A DNA stretch of 64,000 nt from CALXVA01 sp944393025 (GCA_963931445.1 OZ007016.1:1240001-1304000), one strand, 5' to 3'. Shown: positions 1 to 9,223, numbered from the stretch's first letter. Program-made: numbers and translations. Notes: generated from the letters alone by a model not told the origin.

Positions 1-1161
1 TAATAACATTATTTCTTTATTTTGAGCTTTGTAATATGTATTAATATCTGGTGTTGCACTTCCTAGTATCAATGGTATGTTTTCATTTTTACAAATGTAT
101 TTTGCTACTTCTCTTGCATCATATTTTGGTGTCATTTCAGATTTATATGAACCATCATGTTCTTCATCAATTATTACAATTCCTAAATTTTTTACTGGTG
201 CAAATATTGCAGAGCGAGCACCAATTATAATTTTAGCTTTGTTATCATTTATTTTGTTCCATTCATCATATCTTTCTCCAATAGATAATTTACTATGCAA
301 AACTGCTATATTTTCTTTTCCAAATCTCGCTATAAATCTATTTACAGTTTGTGGTGTTAAAGATATTTCTGGAACTAATAATATACTAGATTTGTGTTCT
401 TTTAGTGCTTTTTCTATTAATTGTAAATAAATTTCTGTTTTTCCTGATCCTGTTACACCATATATTAAAAATTCTGAGAACAACATGTCATCCATTGAAT
501 CACTTATTTCCATAAAAGCATTATTTTGCTCTTGTGTTAATTGTAATTTTTCTGTTTTTTGTATGTTTTTAAATTCAAATGGATCTCTTTGTATTTTTCT
601 TTCTACTATTTGTGTATAACCTTTTTTGCATAAAGCATTCACAATTGCTCTTGAACCATCAGCAAACATTTCTATATCTGATATTAATGAATCCCCATTT
701 TCTATTAAAAATTTTAATACTCGTATCTGTTTTTCTGATTTAATTATTTTATTTTCAATATCATTCTCTATTTCTTCTTCATCTTTTTTCAAAGTTACAA
801 AATTTATATTTTTTTCTTTTACTCTATTCTCAATTTTTCTTGTTGCTCCTGGTGGAAGCATTAATTTTAAGCAATCTGATATATTACAAAAATACCTTTT
901 AGACATCCATTTAGATAAATTTATTTTATTTTCATCTAAATATTTTTCTTCTACTTTAATAATCTCTTTTACTTCATATTCACTATTTTCTTTTATATTC
1001 ACTATATAGCCTTCATCTAATTGTTTCCTTTTTCCAAAATTAACTAATACTCTTGCTCCAATTAATATAAAAGGATTTTCTTCGTATTGTTGTGGAATTT
1101 TATAATCAAATACTTTATTTAAGGCTTTTGCATTACTTTGTATTATAACCTCTGCTATCAT
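1..1161 (-). CDS. priA: Primosomal protein N' (PriA helicase), 3' end cut by window edge
   Basis: PriA is the 3'-to-5' DNA helicase that reloads the replisome at stalled forks. Translating the minus strand from ATG at 1161 gives MIAEVIIQ..., open for 387 codons to the window edge, about half the usual length. The N-terminal DNA-binding part is followed by the Walker A motif GVTGSGKTE (about residue 234), the Walker B box DEEH (about 333) and GSATP (about 366), the order expected of PriA. AAGGAG lies 7 nt before the chosen start. It follows remA-rpoZ-gmk, as in Bacillus and other Firmicutes, but a terminator-like hairpin separates it from gmk. The cysteine zinc-binding region would lie beyond the edge. 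Confidence 0.95.
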   Translation of the reverse strand, partial: MIAEVIIQSNAKALNKVFDYKIPQQYEENPFILIGARVLVNFGKRKQLDEGYIVNIKENSEYEVKEIIKVEEKYLDENKINLSKWMSKRYFCNISDCLKLMLPPGATRKIENRVKEKNINFVTLKKDEEEIENDIENKIIKSEKQIRVLKFLIENGDSLISDIEMFADGSRAIVNALCKKGYTQIVERKIQRDPFEFKNIQKTEKLQLTQEQNNAFMEISDSMDDMLFSEFLIYGVTGSGKTEIYLQLIEKALKEHKSSILLVPEISLTPQTVNRFIARFGKENIAVLHSKLSIGERYDEWNKINDNKAKIIIGARSAIFAPVKNLGIVIIDEEHDGSYKSEMTPKYDAREVAKYICKNENIPLILGSATPDINTYYKAQNKEIMLL

Positions 1162-1195
1162 CTCATATCTCCTTGTTTTAGTAATTAACAGTATA

Positions 1196-1231
1196 TCAAA
1201 AAAAGTATTTTTTTACAACAAAAAATACTTT
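1196..1231 (-). terminator. Rho-independent terminator after gmk
   Basis: A 12-bp perfect stem (AAAGTATTTTTT paired with AAAAAATACTTT) with a short loop, followed on the minus strand by a run of T. It sits between the gmk stop and the priA start. Confidence 0.7.
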
Positions 1232-1245
1232 CTTAATCGGTTATT

Positions 1246-1821
1246 TTAAAATTCTTCTTCTTTCAAATTATATTCATTATTTATAATTGTCATTATTATT
1301 TGAACTGTTTTTTCTAAATTATTATTTTTTATAATATAATCATACATTCCTATTTTAGATTCTTCATAGTCAAATCTATTTAGTCTAAGTTGTATTTCTT
1401 TTAGACTTGGCTTATCTTCTCTACTTTCTAATCTTTTTTGTAGTTCTTCCTTTGGTACTCTTAGAAAAATTGTAACAATTTTAACATCTTTTTTTAAAAT
1501 TTTAAGTAAGTTTTCTACTCCATTAACTTCAATATCTTTTACAATTATTTTTCCATTATTTATTTTATCATTTAAAAGTTTTTTTGATGTTCCATAATAA
1601 TGCTCATGGTGTACAGAATATTCATATAATTCACCAGAATTAATCATTTTTTCAAATTCTTGTGTAGTTACAAAGTTATATGTTACCCCTGGAACATCAT
1701 TTGCTCTAGGTGCTCTATCAGTATATGATGGCAATGATTCTACATTTTCCATCCTTTTTATTAATTCTTTTTTTATTGTATCTTTTCCAGCACCTGATAC
1801 TCCAGATAATAAAACTAGCAT
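1246..1821 (-). CDS. gmk: Guanylate kinase
   Basis: Phosphorylates GMP to GDP in the cytoplasm. The 191-residue product matches the family length. The P-loop near residues 7-15 reads SGVSGAGKDT, with Asp where Gly or Ser is more usual, followed by the GMP-binding stretch SYTDRAPR..DVPGVTYNF and by GELYEYSVHHEHYYGT. A lid arginine region (LESREDKPS) follows. The start overlaps the end of rpoZ by 7 bp, so the two are probably translationally coupled. The order remA-rpoZ-gmk is the conserved Firmicutes cluster. Confidence 0.95.
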   Translation of the reverse strand: MLVLLSGVSGAGKDTIKKELIKRMENVESLPSYTDRAPRANDVPGVTYNFVTTQEFEKMINSGELYEYSVHHEHYYGTSKKLLNDKINNGKIIVKDIEVNGVENLLKILKKDVKIVTIFLRVPKEELQKRLESREDKPSLKEIQLRLNRFDYEESKIGMYDYIIKNNNLEKTVQIIMTIINNEYNLKEEEF

Positions 1822-2003
1822 ATATTCACCTTGCCTTCTGCTATTTCATTTGCAGCAAGTGTTACAGGTGATTCTTCATTTGCTTTAGTTAGTACTTCTG
1901 CTCCATTTGCAATTTGTCTTGCTCTTTTTGCTGTTATTGCTACAAGTTCAAATCTATTATCTACTTTTGTTAATAATTCCTTTACAGTTGGTTTTACCAT
2001 CAT
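1815..2003 (-). CDS. rpoZ: RNA polymerase omega subunit
   Basis: Small assembly subunit of RNA polymerase, 62 residues, within the Firmicutes size range. The sequence MVKPTVKELL..VDNRFELVAITAKRARQIANGA contains the family hallmark (RFELV..AKRARQI). Two adjacent ATG codons exist; GGAGG lies 9 nt before the first. It sits between remA and gmk, overlapping gmk by 7 bp. Confidence 0.95.
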   Translation of the reverse strand: MMVKPTVKELLTKVDNRFELVAITAKRARQIANGAEVLTKANEESPVTLAANEIAEGKVNIC

Positions 2004-2039
2004 TTTTCATTACCTCCAAATTATATAAAATATATTTAA

Positions 2040-2306
2040 TTATTTTTCATCTATTGTAGATATTTCTTCTTCATCTTTTTCTAATCTTCCAGCTACTGTT
2101 TCTGGTTGAATTGAAGAAAGTACTACATGACCAGAATCCATTATTAATACAGCTCTTGTTTTTCTTCCATAGGTTGCATCTATTGCTGTTCCCTCATCTT
2201 TTGCCTCTTGAACCATTCTTTTTATTGGTGCAGATTCTGGGCTTACTATAGCTACAATTCTATTTGCCGAAACAATATTTCCAAATCCTATATTTATTAA
2301 TTGCAT
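2040..2306 (-). CDS. remA: RemA family extracellular-matrix regulator (DUF370)
   Basis: RemA is a small DNA-binding protein that in Bacillus activates biofilm-matrix and osmoprotection genes. The 88-residue product shows the typical start MQLINIGFGNIVSANRIVAI, followed by SPESAPIKRMVQEAKD and the conserved DATYGRKTRAVLIMDSGHVVLSS. A strong AAGGAGG site precedes the ATG. First gene of the remA-rpoZ-gmk unit; the acidic C-terminal tail (EKDEEE) is an ordinary lineage variation. Confidence 0.93.
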   Translation of the reverse strand: MQLINIGFGNIVSANRIVAIVSPESAPIKRMVQEAKDEGTAIDATYGRKTRAVLIMDSGHVVLSSIQPETVAGRLEKDEEEISTIDEK

Positions 2307-2323
2307 AAGAATACCTCCTTATT

Positions 2324-2704
2324 TTAAACATCATCTTGATTAATCATTTCTTTTATTCCATTAACAAAATATTTTTTTCTTTCTCTTATATAAACAATTA
2401 TAGATTTTAGAACATAATATATTGCTAATATATATGAAATTACTAAGACAACGCTTATATAATTTGCAGATAGCATTATATTTATATATATTAATGCTAC
2501 TGTTATTATAGATATAATAATACATTCTATACCAAATATAGCTAATTTTCCACTATCTTGCTTATATGCTTTTTCTAATAAAATTATTGCTATAAATAGT
2601 ATGCACATAGCAAAAACTTTTAAGTCTGTTTGATAAATATCATTTTTAATATTATAAAATCCTAATATTAAGAATATAAAATATACCATTACTGCTATTG
2701 CCAT
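2324..2704 (-). CDS. Small four-helix membrane protein, unknown
   Basis: I do not recognise the family. The 126-residue product is almost entirely hydrophobic, with about four predicted membrane helices (residues about 2-20, 28-45, 53-75 and 82-105), a basic stretch IRERKK after the last helix and a short polar C-terminus ending NQDDV. It lies 25 bp after the lysine-rich protein gene and 17 bp before remA, so it is probably cotranscribed with both. No catalytic motif is visible. Confidence 0.7.
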   Translation of the reverse strand: MAIAVMVYFIFLILGFYNIKNDIYQTDLKVFAMCILFIAIILLEKAYKQDSGKLAIFGIECIIISIITVALIYINIMLSANYISVVLVISYILAIYYVLKSIIVYIRERKKYFVNGIKEMINQDDV

Positions 2705-2729
2705 TAATATATTATGAAATACAGGTTGA

Positions 2730-3395
2730 TTAATTTTCTTTAAATCTTCTTTTGGAATTGTTTTTTTTGCTTTTAAAAATATTTTTTATTTCTTCAAATT
2801 TAATTAATTTTACAGGCTCTTTTTCTGTTTCTTCATTTTCTTTATTATCTTTTTTTTCTACTTCTTGTACTTTATTTTTAAGATCTTTTTTAGGATTTTT
2901 TTCTTTATCTTTATTATTTATATTTACTTTTTTGTTTTTAGTTTTATTTACTTTTTCATTTTTTCGGCTTTGTTTATCACTTGCAGTTTTTTTGTTTTCC
3001 TGTTTATTAGAATTACTTGAATTTTGTTTTTCTTTTATTTTTTTATTACTATTTTTTTTACTATTGTTTTCAATTATATTTTCCTTTTGTTTTACATCTT
3101 TTTTATTACTATCTTTAGTTTTATCATTTTTTTCTAAAGCGTCTTCTACTTTTTTATTATTTAATTTTGAAGAATTATCTTCAGTTTTATTTTTAGTAGA
3201 TTTTGTAGTATTAGTTTTTGTAGAAGCTTTTGGTTTACCATTTGCATTTTTAGAAGTTGTACTTTTTCCATTTTTTCCTGACTTATTTACTTTTTTAGTA
3301 GTTTCATTACTAATTTTTTTACTTTTTGTTTCTTCTACTTTAATTTCTTCTTTTTTTTCAACTTTATTTTCATTTTTTACTTCACTTTTAGGCAT
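2730..3395 (-). CDS. Lysine-rich low-complexity protein, unknown
   Basis: A 221-residue product composed almost entirely of Lys, Asn, Glu, Ser and Thr (for example KKISNETTKKVNKSGKN), without a recognisable domain, signal peptide or membrane segment. GGGGGAAAG lies just upstream of the ATG. The composition resembles disordered, highly basic nucleic-acid-binding tails, but no function can be assigned. The opposite strand is also open over nearly the same span because the repetitive AAA/GAA codons read as Phe/Leu/Ser codons; the minus frame is preferred for its ribosome site, its soluble composition and its agreement with neighbour direction. Confidence 0.6.
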   Translation of the reverse strand: MPKSEVKNENKVEKKEEIKVEETKSKKISNETTKKVNKSGKNGKSTTSKNANGKPKASTKTNTTKSTKNKTEDNSSKLNNKKVEDALEKNDKTKDSNKKDVKQKENIIENNSKKNSNKKIKEKQNSSNSNKQENKKTASDKQSRKNEKVNKTKNKKVNINNKDKEKNPKKDLKNKVQEVEKKDNKENEETEKEPVKLIKFEEIKNIFKSKKNNSKRRFKEN

Positions 3396-3421
3396 TTTCT
3401 TTCCCCCAATATAATATTAAA

Positions 3422-4165
3422 TTATAAGTCAAACTCATACACAATATTACTAAGCATCACTAATCCTGCTGTTTCTGTTCTTAATATTCTTTTTCCAAGT
3501 GTTACACATTTAGCACCTGCTAATACTAATGAATCAACCTCTTTGTCAGAAAACCCACCTTCTGGGCCAACAATTATTCCAATATTCAAATTATCTTTTT
3601 TCTGTAATTTTTGTAGTTCTGCTTTAATTGTGTTTACTTTCTCATTTTCATACGCTAGTAATATAATATCATATTTTGGTATACTTTTGCAAATGTTTTC
3701 CAAATTTATTATATTTTCTACTTTAGGGATAAAATCTCTTTTACTTTGTTTTGCAGATGCCTCTGCTATTTTATTCCATCTTTCTAGTTTCTTACCTTCT
3801 GCTTTTTTGTCTATTTTAACAACACATCTTTCAAAAGCAACAGGGAAAATATTTTTTATACCTATTTCTGTTGCTTTTTGAATAATCTGTTCCATTTTAT
3901 CTGCCTTAGGCAAACCTTGATATATATCAATATTTACTCTAGCTTCTGTAGTTTCTACATTTTCACTTGTTATATTGCATACAATTTTTTCTTTAGATAA
4001 ATTTATAATTTTAGTAATATAACTTTTATTAGTATTTTTATTACAAATAATTATTTCTTCATTAATATTTAGTCTTAATACATTTAATATGTGATTTACA
4101 TCTTCACCTATTATTTCAATTTCATTATTTTTAATTTGATTATCTTCTACAAAAAATTTATACAT
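3422..4165 (-). CDS. rsmE: 16S rRNA m3U1498 methyltransferase RsmE
   Basis: SPOUT-class methyltransferase that N3-methylates U1498 of 16S rRNA using SAM. The 247 residues match the family: an N-terminal PUA-like part (MYKFFVEDNQI..HILNVLRL), then DIYQGLPKADKMEQIIQKATEIG, ERCVVK, and the SAM-binding knot GIIVGPEGGFSDKEV..LGKRILRTETA. Usually found beside prmA or dnaJ, but here alone between a terminator-bounded unit and the lysine-rich protein gene. Confidence 0.95.
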   Translation of the reverse strand: MYKFFVEDNQIKNNEIEIIGEDVNHILNVLRLNINEEIIICNKNTNKSYITKIINLSKEKIVCNITSENVETTEARVNIDIYQGLPKADKMEQIIQKATEIGIKNIFPVAFERCVVKIDKKAEGKKLERWNKIAEASAKQSKRDFIPKVENIINLENICKSIPKYDIILLAYENEKVNTIKAELQKLQKKDNLNIGIIVGPEGGFSDKEVDSLVLAGAKCVTLGKRILRTETAGLVMLSNIVYEFDL

Positions 4166-4201
4166 TTCTTCCTCCGATTATTTAATAATAATATAATAAA
4201 A

Positions 4202-4243
4202 ATATCTTTTATGATTTTATTTTAGTTACCTCATAAAAGATAT
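4202..4243 (-). terminator. Terminator hairpin after the prepilin-like gene
   Basis: Perfect 13-bp stem, ATATCTTTTATGA paired with TCATAAAAGATAT, downstream of the 4274-5584 gene and upstream of rsmE. The U tract is weak. Confidence 0.55.
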
Positions 4244-4273
4244 AATCTATTATACAAAATTCTTAAATTTGCT

Positions 4274-5584
4274 TTACATATACAATATAATCCTAAAACC
4301 AATACGATTAAGATTAGCATTTGTAAAATAATTACCTCTCCTTGCAGTATGGCATTTATCTGTATCGTAATATCCTCCTCCTCTTACAGTATATATTCCA
4401 GGGAATGAACTTGCTATACCACTAGAAAATTCTGTTGTCCATTCTTCTAAATTAGAAGCCATATCATTTATTTTACATACTTCATCCTTATTTTCGCCTG
4501 TATTTACTACATTTTCATTTATATCCACTTTCTTTTTATTTGCATAATTGCTATTACCTGCTTCTTGTATATATACTATTGCTGTATCCCATGCATAACT
4601 ATTAACCAAATCACTTTTCACACTACTATTAAACCCATAAGTATATAATGCTACTTTGGATGCATTTGTTTGTGTTATAATACTCCATAAAGTACCAGGA
4701 ACGTATGACATAGTGTAATTTGTGATATATGTTTGTGATACTTTTGATGCTGCCTTGCAATTCATATATCTTTCTATTGTATTTTCACTTAGTGCACCAC
4801 TTGCATAACTCGCCTCATATCTTCCAATATAATATCCACCATTTGTTTTTACACTATCTATAAATCCTTTTAAATCATATGCTGTTGTATTTAATGCAAC
4901 ACCTTCATCATAGCTTTCCACTCCTTCTCTATAACTTATAAGTTCTTTATAATATAAATCTATTACTACATTTCCTGATTGATCTGTATAGTTGTCTGCA
5001 CTTTGAACTAGTGTCGGTTCTCCTGTAGTTGTATTAAATGTATATCTTCCTAATTTTATTTGCTCACTTGTACTTCCATCATCTTTTTTAAATGTTCCTA
5101 CTGGTATCCATACATATTGACTTCCTTGCACATTTGCATCACCAGAGGCATTTACATCCTCTATTACTATTCCCTCTTGTACTGTATTTCCCGAATCTGA
5201 TGCTATTTTAAATCCTGCCGGAACCATTATTTCATTTCCTTTTGAATCTATTACTTTTGTTTTCTCACTAAATGGTTCTCCACCTTTTACTTCTTCTACT
5301 TTTAGTGTCTCTCCTGATGGCTCTTCTTCTGGTGGATTTTCTTCTCCTTCACTTGTTTCCTCTGATAACATTTCATCATATTCTTGTAATAATTTATTTC
5401 TTGAATCTTTTTCTTTTTGTGTACTTTCTGATACATCATCTCTTGCTCTTTTTGCTTGTTCTACCAGTCCATTTTCACCAAATAATCCTCTTATCGTTAT
5501 TCCTGCAAGTATTATTAATATTATTATTGTTACTGATAAGGCTATTAATGTTATACCTTTTTCCTTTTTTAAGCTTTTTCTCAT
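4274..5584 (-). CDS. Prepilin-like N-terminus joined to formylglycine-enzyme-like domain
   Basis: The 436-residue product starts with a type IV prepilin-like segment: basic leader MRKSLKKEKG, then ITLIALSVTIIILIILAGIT, with a likely prepilin-peptidase site after KG. An acidic Glu/Pro linker follows (about 55-95). From about 150 on it resembles the FGE-sulfatase (C-type lectin-like) fold: YVWIPVGTF, YIGRYEASY, LEEWTTE, VRGGGYYD and a terminal GFRIILYM. Whether it has oxygenase activity is doubtful; the fold is also used for carbohydrate or ligand binding. It has terminators on both sides, so is probably monocistronic. No other pilus genes are in this window. Confidence 0.7.
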   Translation of the reverse strand: MRKSLKKEKGITLIALSVTIIILIILAGITIRGLFGENGLVEQAKRARDDVSESTQKEKDSRNKLLQEYDEMLSEETSEGEENPPEEEPSGETLKVEEVKGGEPFSEKTKVIDSKGNEIMVPAGFKIASDSGNTVQEGIVIEDVNASGDANVQGSQYVWIPVGTFKKDDGSTSEQIKLGRYTFNTTTGEPTLVQSADNYTDQSGNVVIDLYYKELISYREGVESYDEGVALNTTAYDLKGFIDSVKTNGGYYIGRYEASYASGALSENTIERYMNCKAASKVSQTYITNYTMSYVPGTLWSIITQTNASKVALYTYGFNSSVKSDLVNSYAWDTAIVYIQEAGNSNYANKKKVDINENVVNTGENKDEVCKINDMASNLEEWTTEFSSGIASSFPGIYTVRGGGYYDTDKCHTARRGNYFTNANLNRIGFRIILYM

Positions 5585-5680
5585 TTGGTTCTTCTCCTCC
5601 TCTTTTTTCTTTTTGTTATATTTGTAATTTTATACTATCTTTTTTTATTTTACAATACATTTTAATAATTTTCTATTTAA

Positions 5681-5725
5681 AATATTAGAAGACTCATTGT
5701 GTTACCAGCTAAGTCTTCTAATATT
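5681..5725 (-). terminator. Terminator after the YtxC-like gene
   Basis: Perfect 14-bp stem, AATATTAGAAGACT paired with AGTCTTCTAATATT, with a 17-nt loop, followed by AT-rich sequence on the minus strand. Confidence 0.7.
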
Positions 5726-5762
5726 TTACAATTATCATATTATATTTAATAATTAAATACTT

Positions 5763-6611
5763 CTATTTTATTTTACAATTAATTTCTTTAATTGTTTTAT
5801 AAGTTTTACATATATTACAAGAATTACAAATACTTATTCTATTTTCAAATATTAATTTCAGTGTATTAATAAATTCATCTTCATTGTTTATAATATGAAT
5901 TTCAATTTTTCTTGGTAATAGGCTAAGTAATGTATTTAGAGCAATATCATTTGATGAAAAAGTTATATCTGATAAATATTTTGCGCTATTTATATTTTGA
6001 TCTATTTTTATTATATTTTTTTCTTTATCTAATAATATTGATTCACCATTTATATATATTAAATGTAACATATCTATTTTTGGTTCTGTTGAATTTATAT
6101 ATATTTTTAATAAATTTATAAATTCTTTATATTCTTTTTCTATAATATATTGATTTACAGAAAGATCCACAATATTATCTAATATTTTTATATATTCATT
6201 TGTTCTAAAATTAGCAACACCCTCTAATACAATATTTCTTTTTTCTAATATATATTTTTTTATTTCTAAAAATAGTGTTTCTCTTATTTTTTCATTTTCC
6301 TGTTTAATTAGTTCAGAACAATTTTGTAATATTATTTTTCTTTCAAATATATCAAAATAAAAATAATTAACATTTATTATTCTTTTTATTATTGTTTCTT
6401 GATAAAATTTTATTATAGTTTTTACTATTAAATCTGCAATTATATTATTAAATTTTTCTACATTATTTTCTTTATAATGTAATATAACATTTTCATATAT
6501 CTTAAAAGATTTATTACAATAATATATATCAGGAATTTTAAATTTTGAAATTTCGTTTAGTAGATATTTTATTATTTTTTTATTATCTGTTTTTATGCAG
6601 TACGATTTCAT
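5763..6611 (-). CDS. YtxC-like putative sporulation protein
   Basis: The 282-residue product resembles the YtxC family of sporulation-associated proteins of unknown biochemical role. Supporting segments are NYFYFDIFERKIIL, EGVANFRTNEYIKILDNIVD, YIIEKEYKEFINLLKIYI, EPKIDMLHLIYINGES and a CxxC-C pattern near the C-terminus (CNSCNICK). No signal peptide or membrane segment. It stands alone after a short 100-bp gap from the rhodanese gene. Assignment is by remembered family pattern; the presence of such a gene suggests the host belongs to a spore-forming lineage. Confidence 0.7.
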   Translation of the reverse strand: MKSYCIKTDNKKIIKYLLNEISKFKIPDIYYCNKSFKIYENVILHYKENNVEKFNNIIADLIVKTIIKFYQETIIKRIINVNYFYFDIFERKIILQNCSELIKQENEKIRETLFLEIKKYILEKRNIVLEGVANFRTNEYIKILDNIVDLSVNQYIIEKEYKEFINLLKIYINSTEPKIDMLHLIYINGESILLDKEKNIIKIDQNINSAKYLSDITFSSNDIALNTLLSLLPRKIEIHIINNEDEFINTLKLIFENRISICNSCNICKTYKTIKEINCKIK

Positions 6612-6711
6612 TTGCTAAATTCCCCTTTCAATATTCATATAAATATTATCTACTAAATCTTTGTTAGCTATACATATTTTATTCTATTTTTTTATATATG
6701 TGCTTGTAATT

Positions 6712-7050
6712 TTATTTAATCCATATTTTATCAATTCCTCCTTCTAAATTATATACTTCGTTGTATCCCAAATCTTCTAGTATTTTTTTTGCTTTCTTGC
6801 TTCTACTTCCACTAGAACAATATAATATTACTTTGCTTGATTTATTTTTTACTACTTTTTCAATTTCTTTTTCTATATTATATAAGGAAATATTTATGGC
6901 TCCATCTAAATGCCCTTCTTCATATTCTTGTTTGCTTCTAACATCTATTAAATATACATTATTTTTCTTCATAAATATTTTCAAATCACTATATGAAATA
7001 TCTTTATTTTCTATACTTCTATAAAATATTTTTTCTATTATATTTATCAT
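6712..7050 (-). CDS. Rhodanese-like domain protein
   Basis: A single rhodanese domain of 112 residues, a carrier or transferase of sulfane sulfur. Visible hallmarks: YLIDVRSKQEYEEGHLDGAINI and the active-site loop LYCSSGSRSKKA with the catalytic Cys, then LGYNEVYNLEGGIDKIW. No signal peptide, so cytoplasmic. Flanked by a terminator on its upstream side. Its natural sulfur donor and acceptor cannot be told from context. Confidence 0.9.
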   Translation of the reverse strand: MINIIEKIFYRSIENKDISYSDLKIFMKKNNVYLIDVRSKQEYEEGHLDGAINISLYNIEKEIEKVVKNKSSKVILYCSSGSRSKKAKKILEDLGYNEVYNLEGGIDKIWIK

Positions 7051-7101
7051 TTAAATTCATTCCCTTCTTCATTTACTTTATTACCTAATTATAACTAAAA
7101 G

Positions 7102-7145
7102 AAAAAATACATTATTAATATATAATATTAATAATGTATTTTTTT
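7102..7145 (-). terminator. Strong terminator after the SecF-like gene
   Basis: A 20-bp perfect stem (AAAAAATACATTATTAATAT and its complement) with a 3-nt loop. The symmetry would allow it to work on either strand. Confidence 0.8.
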
Positions 7146-7149
7146 GCTA

Positions 7150-7788
7150 TTAATTATTAACTAATTTCTTTTCATTTATAAGTCCTAAAATAGTTATTTC
7201 TACAATCAATAATAATAAAGCTAACGGAACAATTAATTGATTAATTTGATATCTTGTTATTGCTATTATGCTTATTAATAACATTTCTAACGCTATTATA
7301 GATATAAGATATGTAAAAATAATTTTTACAGTACCTAACTTTTTATATCTTATTCCAACATATACAAATAAGATAATCATGCTTATTGCTATAGGTATGA
7401 TGTATGGTAAAATTATGCTAGATAATTTTACTTTTGGGTTATGCATTATTTCAATATTTTCTTCTTTTAATTCTAACCCATATTTTTCATTTAGTTTTTG
7501 TGTTAATTCTTTTATTTTAGTATTTAGTTCTTCTTCAGTTCTATTATCTTTTAATATAATAGTAAACTCATCTTTAAATATTTCAACATCTTTAATTATA
7601 AATCTTTCATTTTGAAATACCTGTTGTACTATTTGTTTTATATCTGTATCTTCAAAAGTTTTATTTAAATATACATTTAACTGAACATTTTTACTATATA
7701 TTATATCCGCTTTTAATCCAATTGTTGCAATAATTACTATACCAGCAAGTATTATACATATTAAAACTGCAAGTATTACTTTTTTCAT
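7150..7788 (-). CDS. Divergent, short SecF-like membrane protein
   Basis: A 212-residue product with one N-terminal membrane helix, an extracytoplasmic alpha/beta part (about 30-115) and three C-terminal helices. It lies directly after a SecD-like gene, the usual secD-secF order, so it is most likely the SecF partner that helps pull exported proteins across the membrane. SecF proteins normally have six helices and about 300 residues and a GIDFxGG motif, which is not clear here. The start at 7788 was chosen because AAAGGA lies 12 nt upstream; an ATG at 7800 touches that site. Confidence 0.6.
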   Translation of the reverse strand: MKKVILAVLICIILAGIVIIATIGLKADIIYSKNVQLNVYLNKTFEDTDIKQIVQQVFQNERFIIKDVEIFKDEFTIILKDNRTEEELNTKIKELTQKLNEKYGLELKEENIEIMHNPKVKLSSIILPYIIPIAISMIILFVYVGIRYKKLGTVKIIFTYLISIIALEMLLISIIAITRYQINQLIVPLALLLLIVEITILGLINEKKLVNN

Positions 7789-7879
7789 ATTTAATATCAT
7801 TCCTTTCTTAATGTACAAATTTGATTTTTAACCATATTTCACTTAAATTCAAATTTTTTTACCAATTCACATACTAATA

Positions 7880-9223
7880 CTATTTATTTATACTATTTAA
7901 AAATAATAATCTTGTTATACTAATATTATATAACGCAATAATAAATATTCCCCAGAATATCATTGTTCCAAAACTAAATGCTGGAAGCCATGTAACAAAA
8001 CATAATACTATTCCAATTATTAAACTTGGTACTAAAACTAATAGCATTGATAACATAGATTTATTATATGCAATTTTATATTCATTTTCATCTTTTGGCA
8101 TATTTTTTAATGTTTGTAATATATATACTAATAAAATATAATTTAATATAATTGAAATTAGTATTCCACTTATTCCTTCTAAAGTAATTGTTAAATTAAA
8201 TATTCTTACAGCTATTAATAATACATCTATATAACCTATAAATGATATTGTTGCAAATAATCCTAATTTTTTGTATTTTATAATTAAAACAATTAAGCTC
8301 AATAATATTATTACTGATAGTGTAATAACTGGTATTTTTATATTTTCAAAACTCATAATTGTTTTTTCAAATCTATTTTGTTGTGTTTCATAATGTAATG
8401 GTAATGGTCCATTATTTATTAAAATTGCAATATATGTTGCTCTATTTAAATTAGCATTTATTGTATTAACATCTGTACTTGTTCCGAAAGGTATTTTTAA
8501 TATTCCATTATTTATTTCTGTATTAAATGTTGTTTCATATAATGTAGAATCATCTAACTTTACTACAATATTTTTATCAACTGTATTTCCTTCTTCATCT
8601 GTTGTAGAAATATATGTATTTGAAATTTCTTTTAGTTTTTCTACTGAATCCTTGTTGAATTCAAGATCTAAATATACTGCTGTTCCAGATGTAGTTGAAG
8701 CATATGAAGCTTGTACTTTTTTTAAGTTTGAACTATCTAATAAAACTTCTTTTGTTTCTTTATCTTCTATTGTTAATTTTCCTGTTGAATATATGAACTG
8801 TGATGCTATATCTGTTAAATTATCTTCTGATAATTGTACAATAATTCTTCCATCATTTTCGTTTAATCTAATCATATATTCTGATATTTTTAATTCATTT
8901 AATCTTTCTTCAATTATTTCTTTAGTTTTTAAATAATTTTCTTTAGTCAAATTTTCTTCATTATTTATTGGAACTTCCTTACTTGTCCCATCTTTTTGCT
9001 CTGTATCCACAATATTTCCATCTTTATCATAATATATAGTTTCTTTTTCTTTGCTTACATCTGTAATAATTATTCTGCCTCCAGCTAAATCCATCCCAAA
9101 TTTATATTCTGGAAGTATATTTTTCATATATTTTCCATTTTGTACAAATATACCACCAAAAGATATAATTGATATTAATATAATTAATAATATTATTAAT
9201 ATAAGTTTTAATTTTCTCTCCAT
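7880..9223 (-). CDS. secD: SecD-like protein translocase subunit
   Basis: A 447-residue product with an N-terminal helix, a large extracytoplasmic region and five or six C-terminal helices, as in SecD. The motif FGMDLAGGRIII corresponds to the family GLDLxGG. The segments LTKENYLKTKEIIEERLNEL..EYMIRLNENDGRIIVQL and STGKLTIEDKETKEVLL match the SecD P1 region. Together with the following SecF-like gene it would act with SecYEG and the proton gradient. The pair is clearly divergent, and a YajC gene is not found beside it. Confidence 0.8.
   Translation of the reverse strand: MERKLKLILIILLIILISIISFGGIFVQNGKYMKNILPEYKFGMDLAGGRIIITDVSKEKETIYYDKDGNIVDTEQKDGTSKEVPINNEENLTKENYLKTKEIIEERLNELKISEYMIRLNENDGRIIVQLSEDNLTDIASQFIYSTGKLTIEDKETKEVLLDSSNLKKVQASYASTTSGTAVYLDLEFNKDSVEKLKEISNTYISTTDEEGNTVDKNIVVKLDDSTLYETTFNTEINNGILKIPFGTSTDVNTINANLNRATYIAILINNGPLPLHYETQQNRFEKTIMSFENIKIPVITLSVIILLSLIVLIIKYKKLGLFATISFIGYIDVLLIAVRIFNLTITLEGISGILISIILNYILLVYILQTLKNMPKDENEYKIAYNKSMLSMLLVLVPSLIIGIVLCFVTWLPAFSFGTMIFWGIFIIALYNISITRLLFLNSINK

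Noticed and set aside
2752..3414. Long plus-strand frame of hydrophobic Phe/Leu/Ser residues
   Set aside because: It is the mirror of the lysine-rich minus-strand gene; the plus frame has no ribosome site and a composition expected of a reverse reading of AAA/GAA-rich codons.
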